Source: Chloroflexi bacterium UBA5189 (lineage in GTDB: Bacteria; Chloroflexota; Limnocylindria; Limnocylindrales; CSP1-4). From it: a DNA stretch of 64,000 bases. Shown in pieces: positions 59,589-64,000 of the stretch. The DNA lies in assembly GCA_002413045.1 (NCBI GenBank), contig DHWF01000031.1, forward strand, positions 149,411-213,410, given 5' to 3'. The stretch's first letter is position 1, and each line of letters opens with the position of its first letter. Made by a program: the position numbers and the translations under genes. The notes below the pieces were generated by a model. That model saw only the letters and a list, made by a program, of their open reading frames with translations, was not told the DNA's origin and did no database searches.

Positions 59589-60833
59589 ATGTCGAGCATG
59601 CAGAAACGTGGGTTCCGCCTGCCATGGGGCGCCGAGCGCGGCCCCGAAGCCGACGCGACCCCAGACCAGCTCGATGCCGCCGACGATCCGACGAGCGACG
59701 CGGCGCGCGACGACCTCGGTGAGGGTCCCTTCCACCTCGCCGACGCCACGCAACCGACCATGGACGCCGTCCCGGCCGCGTCCGACGTGCCCGAAGACAC
59801 TGCCGAGGCCGCGATGATGGACGCCGAGAACCACAGCACTCCCCTCGCCGAGGCGCCGCCGGACGTCCCGGCCGCCGACGACGGAGGCTGGCCGGTCGTC
59901 GATCGCCGGTCCACCGAGCGCCCGTTCGTTCGCCCCGAGCCGGCGCAGCGCATGCCGCGCCGCGACAACCCGCTCGTCGCCGGCCTGGTGAAGGCGATGC
60001 GCGAAGCGGCGATCGCGAGCCGCGAGGAGACCACCGCCCGGCTGCAGGCCGAGGCCACCGCGCGCGTCGAGGCCATCCGTGCCCGCGCCACGACCGAGTC
60101 GACGGTCCTGCGCAAGCGTGCCGACGACGACGTCATCGCGATCCGCGAGTGGTCCAAGACCGAGATCGCGCGGATCCGGCAGGAGACCGACGACAAGATC
60201 GAGTCTCGCAAGAATGAGCTCACCACCGAGAGCGAGCGCCACGCCGCCAGCGTCGGTCGCCTCGTCGACGAGGTCCAGACGACGGTCTCCGTGTTCGAGG
60301 CCGACATGGACCGTTTCTTCAAGCGACTCCTGGCCGAGGAAGACCCGGCCCGATTGGCCACGCTCGCGGAGCAGGCGCCAGATCCGCCGGACCTCCGGGG
60401 CGATGGCCCGCCCGCCGTCGACGACGACGCGCTCGAAGCGTCCGCGGCCGCCGCGGCCGAGGCCGAGGCGACCGAGGGCCTCGAGGACCTGTCCGTCGAG
60501 AGCTGGCCGGCCGCGGTCGGCGCCGCCGCGCACCGACCGGCGACGCCAACCGTGACCGCCGACGCGAACGGCCCCGAGGCCACCCGCCTCCTCGTCAACG
60601 GCCTCACCAGCGTGGCCGGGATCTCCGCCTTCAAGGGTGCCCTCGGGCAGCTGCCGGGCGTTCGCTCGGTGAGCGTGTCGTCCGGCGAGCCCGGCATGTT
60701 CGCCTTCGCCGTCAGCCACGATGCGGGCGTCGATCTCGACGCCGGCGTCGCGAGCCTGGCCGGCTTCTCCGCTCGGATCACCGACGCCACGGACGACGGC
60801 TTCACGGTCCTCGCCCACGAGCCGGCAGCCTGA
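59589..60833 (+). CDS. Coiled-coil protein with C-terminal ferredoxin-like domain, CpaE partner
   Basis: 414 residues. Residues ~1-125 are acidic and disordered (Pro/Ala/Asp-rich). Residues ~125-245 form a long coiled coil rich in Glu/Arg/Ala (KAMREAAIASREETTARLQA through SERHAASVGRLVDEVQTTV). After an Ala/Glu-rich linker (~255-325) the last ~85 residues (EATRLLVNGLTSVAGISAF, LGQLPGVRSVSVSSGE) resemble a small alpha/beta domain such as HMA. No signal peptide. It overlaps the downstream CpaE-type ATPase by one base (TGATG). This suggests a structural partner of the ATPase, possibly for polar positioning; unproven. Confidence 0.75.
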   Translation: MSSMQKRGFRLPWGAERGPEADATPDQLDAADDPTSDAARDDLGEGPFHLADATQPTMDAVPAASDVPEDTAEAAMMDAENHSTPLAEAPPDVPAADDGGWPVVDRRSTERPFVRPEPAQRMPRRDNPLVAGLVKAMREAAIASREETTARLQAEATARVEAIRARATTESTVLRKRADDDVIAIREWSKTEIARIRQETDDKIESRKNELTTESERHAASVGRLVDEVQTTVSVFEADMDRFFKRLLAEEDPARLATLAEQAPDPPDLRGDGPPAVDDDALEASAAAAAEAEATEGLEDLSVESWPAAVGAAAHRPATPTVTADANGPEATRLLVNGLTSVAGISAFKGALGQLPGVRSVSVSSGEPGMFAFAVSHDAGVDLDAGVASLAGFSARITDATDDGFTVLAHEPAA

Positions 60834-62107
60834 TGGCAACCCAAGCCATCGGGTCGGAGGCAACCCGCCCGCAGATCGCCGTCGCCATGCCCGAGCCGGA
60901 GCGCAGCGAGGTCGTCGCCGGGCTCGGCGAGGCGGGCTTCGATGCGTTCTCGATCGACCTCGATGCTCCCCTCGCCGAAGGATTCCGCCCTGGCACGGAG
61001 CACCTCCTCGCCGTCATCGACGTCTCGGGCAAGGCCGCCGCCGCGGCCGCCAACGTCGCCAACGCACGCCGCGGCCGGCCGCACGGCCTGTCTGTGGTGT
61101 TCGTCGCCACCGACCAGGACCTCGACGCCCTCCAGGCGGCCGGCATCGACCAGGCCGACGAGCTGATGCTCCGGCCGTTCAAGGTGGACGAGCTGCGCTG
61201 GCGCCTCGAGGCGATGGCGATCCGGGCCCAGGTCCCGACGAGCTCCAGCTCCGATGCGGTGCTCTCGGGCGGCGGCGTCGACTCCGGCTGGTCGCCGGCC
61301 GTTCCGGTGTTCGCCGTGTTCAATCCGAAGGGCGGCGTCGGCAAGACGACGATCGCAACCAACCTCGCGGCGGTCCTCCAGCTTCGCAAGCACATGAACG
61401 TGCTGCTGGTCGACGGCGACACCGTCACGGGTCACGTCGGCCTGTCGCTGGGACTGCCGAACGGCCGGTCGATGGCAGACAGCTGGGTCGACGAGGACGC
61501 GGGCTACGGCCACGAGTCGCTGCTCGACCTCGCGACCCTGCACAGCTCCGGCATCCGCGTCGTCGCGCTGTCGACGAACCCGCTACACCAGCCGAACCTC
61601 GTGCCGGCCCGTGTCGCCGACGCGATCCTGGAGGCGCGCCAGGGCGTGGACGCCATCGTGATCGACCTGCACCCGTCCTACAGCGAGGTCAACCTCGCCG
61701 TGTTCGCAATCGCCGATCGCATCCTCGTCCCCGTGACGCCGGACCTGCCCGCCATGCGCGCGGCGATCCAGCTCAAGGACGTCGCGGTCGAGGTCGGCGT
61801 GCGGGACCGCTTGGCGATGATCATCAACCGGGCCAACAGCGGCGTGGCCGTCGCCGACATGGAGACGACCGTTGGCATGAAGGCGATGGCCCAGATCCGC
61901 TCGGCCGGGCTCCACTTCGTGTGGTCCGCGAACGCGGGCAAGACGCTCATCGACAAGTTCCCGAAGCATCCGGCAACGGGCGACTTCGAGCAGCTCGCGG
62001 ACCGGCTCCTGTCCGCCCACGCGGGCACAGCGACCGTCGACCGCCCGAAGGAATCCAGCTCGATGCTCAAGAACCTGTTCGGGCGAAAGGCGATCTCCGA
62101 AGCCTGA
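60833..62107 (+). CDS. CpaE/MinD-type ATPase with receiver-like N-terminus
   Basis: 424 residues. Residues ~12-125 look like a response-regulator fold (QIAVAMPEPERSEVVAGLGE, VFVATDQDLDALQAAGIDQA), and residues ~155-400 are a MinD/ParA-type ATPase with deviant Walker A (FNPKGGVGKTTIATNLAAVL), switch (LLVDGDTVTGHV) and further ParA motif (AIVIDLHPSYSEVNL). CpaE proteins position pilus and secretion systems at the pole; no other tad/cpa genes are in the window. The C-terminus has a hydrophobic tail (SSMLKNLFGRKAI) that could be a membrane-targeting helix. Confidence 0.88.
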   Translation: MATQAIGSEATRPQIAVAMPEPERSEVVAGLGEAGFDAFSIDLDAPLAEGFRPGTEHLLAVIDVSGKAAAAAANVANARRGRPHGLSVVFVATDQDLDALQAAGIDQADELMLRPFKVDELRWRLEAMAIRAQVPTSSSSDAVLSGGGVDSGWSPAVPVFAVFNPKGGVGKTTIATNLAAVLQLRKHMNVLLVDGDTVTGHVGLSLGLPNGRSMADSWVDEDAGYGHESLLDLATLHSSGIRVVALSTNPLHQPNLVPARVADAILEARQGVDAIVIDLHPSYSEVNLAVFAIADRILVPVTPDLPAMRAAIQLKDVAVEVGVRDRLAMIINRANSGVAVADMETTVGMKAMAQIRSAGLHFVWSANAGKTLIDKFPKHPATGDFEQLADRLLSAHAGTATVDRPKESSSMLKNLFGRKAISEA

Positions 62108-62771
62108 CCGGCAGCTCCGCGAGGCTGTCGACCACCAGGTCCGCGCCGGGCGGGGCCTCGCGAGGCGCGTTGATCCAGGCCCATGGCCCCCGCCTGAGGA
62201 ACACGGCAACCATGCCTGCTGCGTGCGCCGGGGTGACGTCGAAGTCGGTGCGGTCGCCGACGTACGCGATCTCCGCGGGCGGCAGGTCCAGCTCGTGCGC
62301 GATCCGCGCGAAGAACGCCGCGTCCGGCTTGTGCAGGCCCCAGACGTCGGACATGCCGTTGACGGCGAGCGGGACCGGCAGCGTGGCCATCACGTCGGCG
62401 GTCGTCGGCGGCTGGTTGGCGGCCACGCCCACGCGATAGCCGTCGGCGACGAGCGCCTGGAGGCACCCGATCGCGTCCGGGTAAAGGTCGTCCAGCGCGA
62501 TCGATTCGTAGTCGCCGGTCTCGACGAGGCGACGCCACTCCGCGTCGATGTCGTAGCCCGGGTGGAACAGGTCGAACACGTTGCGGTGTGACTCGCCGCG
62601 GGCAAGCCCCGCACCCAGGGCCGCCATGAAGGTCAACCGCGTCACGCCGAGCCGATCCGCCCAGCCCGACCACACCCGCGTCTCGTCGACGAGCGTCTCG
62701 CCGACGTCGAACACCACCGCCTTGACCTGGCGCGCCGTGTCGGGGCGCGCGGCGCCGCCGATTTCCGTCAT
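62067..62771 (-). CDS. HAD-superfamily hydrolase
   Basis: 234 residues. Motif I is VFDVGETLVDE (nucleophile Asp, but the second acidic residue of DxDxT is Gly), motif II GVAANQPP, motif III region WGLHKPDAAFF and motif IV YVGDRTDFDV. Phosphatase or dehalogenase-like; the altered motif I makes a simple phosphatase assignment unsafe. It ends 41 bases inside the convergent CpaE-type gene, so the two genes overlap. Confidence 0.82.
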   Translation of the reverse strand: MTEIGGAARPDTARQVKAVVFDVGETLVDETRVWSGWADRLGVTRLTFMAALGAGLARGESHRNVFDLFHPGYDIDAEWRRLVETGDYESIALDDLYPDAIGCLQALVADGYRVGVAANQPPTTADVMATLPVPLAVNGMSDVWGLHKPDAAFFARIAHELDLPPAEIAYVGDRTDFDVTPAHAAGMVAVFLRRGPWAWINAPREAPPGADLVVDSLAELPVRLRRSPFARTGS

Positions 62772-62989
62772 TTGTGCTCCCGCTGCACGCTAGTCACCGA
62801 ATTCCCGCCAAATTCTCGCCCTTCGCAACATCTGGCACCGTTGCGCCCGCGATCCGTGCGTGGGCTCGCCGCGACACCCGCGCGCGGTGGTGACGAGCTT
62901 GCACCAGCGGCAAATCTGACGGGACAACCTGGGCGGATCGGCGCAGCGGGTGGCGCGTGCGATGGTCGCCGCTGAGATGTCGTTCGAGG

Positions 62990-64000
<1,011 letters not shown>

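Noticed and set aside
59589..62107. Interpretation of the coiled-coil/CpaE pair as part of a complete tad pilus cluster or a ParAB partition locus
   Set aside because: No tadB/C, cpaB, cpaF or pilin gene and no ParB-like protein or parS array is visible in the flanks within this window.

Overview
The window is very GC-rich (about 69% by eye), densely coded and has short intergenic gaps. GTG starts are frequent, and many adjacent genes overlap by 1-4 bases (ATGA, GTGA, TGATG). Gene content fits a free-living, probably soil, bacterium of the Chloroflexota or a neighbouring high-GC monoderm lineage: class II (cobalamin) ribonucleotide reductase, ThyX instead of ThyA, LytR-CpsA-Psr and SpoIID-type envelope proteins, several ECF sigma factors, two PadR regulators, class III cyclases fused to sensory or ATPase modules, and two enzymes of the deazaflavin (F420)-type nitroreductase family. 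The phylum is an inference from content only; no rRNA or tRNA gene was seen.

Layout. 1-2.1 kb: 3' end of nrdJ with a strong terminator, then a lower-GC membrane/coiled-coil gene that looks imported. 2.2-5.9 kb: an ECF sigma factor translationally coupled to a membrane protein with an anti-sigma-like N-terminus and a PQQ/NHL propeller ectodomain. 6-11.4 kb: DNA alkyltransferase, a PadR plus membrane-protein pair, alpha/beta hydrolase, membrane-bound cyclase, a GAF-like protein and a second PadR with a 20-bp palindrome upstream. 11.8-17.7 kb: a large secreted FnIII-type protein, LtrA, a hydrolase-cyclase fusion resembling Rv1900c, and a membrane protein. 17.7-20.6 kb: two ECF sigma factors with SnoaL-like C-termini around a deazaflavin-type reductase. 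20.6-30 kb: lipoproteins, a DHA2 exporter, a LysE exporter, several small enzymes and a SpoIID/SH3 protein. 30-34.5 kb: LCP protein, DinB and cupin proteins, PAC2 and a glutaredoxin-like protein.

35.4-40.5 kb is a five-gene operon with 4-base overlaps between the first four genes: SorC-type regulator, FGGY sugar kinase, and an NMT1-type ABC transporter (ATPase, permease, lipoprotein). 40.5-45 kb holds a deazaflavin-type reductase, a HhH-GPD repair protein, and a three-gene operon (DUF2089, DUF4097 and a small protein) whose products share the same short helical motif. Two frameshifted relics of one unknown gene lie in intergenic gaps on either side of it. 45.5-50.9 kb: a GIY-YIG-like domain fused to a GreA-type elongation factor, an alpha/beta hydrolase, a two-gene ABC exporter, a class II aldolase coupled to an aquaporin. 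51-56.2 kb: a cyclic-nucleotide block (flavoprotein, two single-domain cNMP-binding proteins, and a cyclase-ATPase-TPR protein). 56.2-64 kb: thyX, purine nucleoside phosphorylase, a cluster of DnaA-box-like nonamers, moaA, a coiled-coil protein coupled to a CpaE/MinD ATPase, a HAD protein and the 3' part of acetyl-CoA synthetase.

The most unusual items are the GIY-YIG/GreA fusion, the coiled-coil/CpaE pair, the cyclic-nucleotide block, the shared-motif operon, and the pair of decayed relics.
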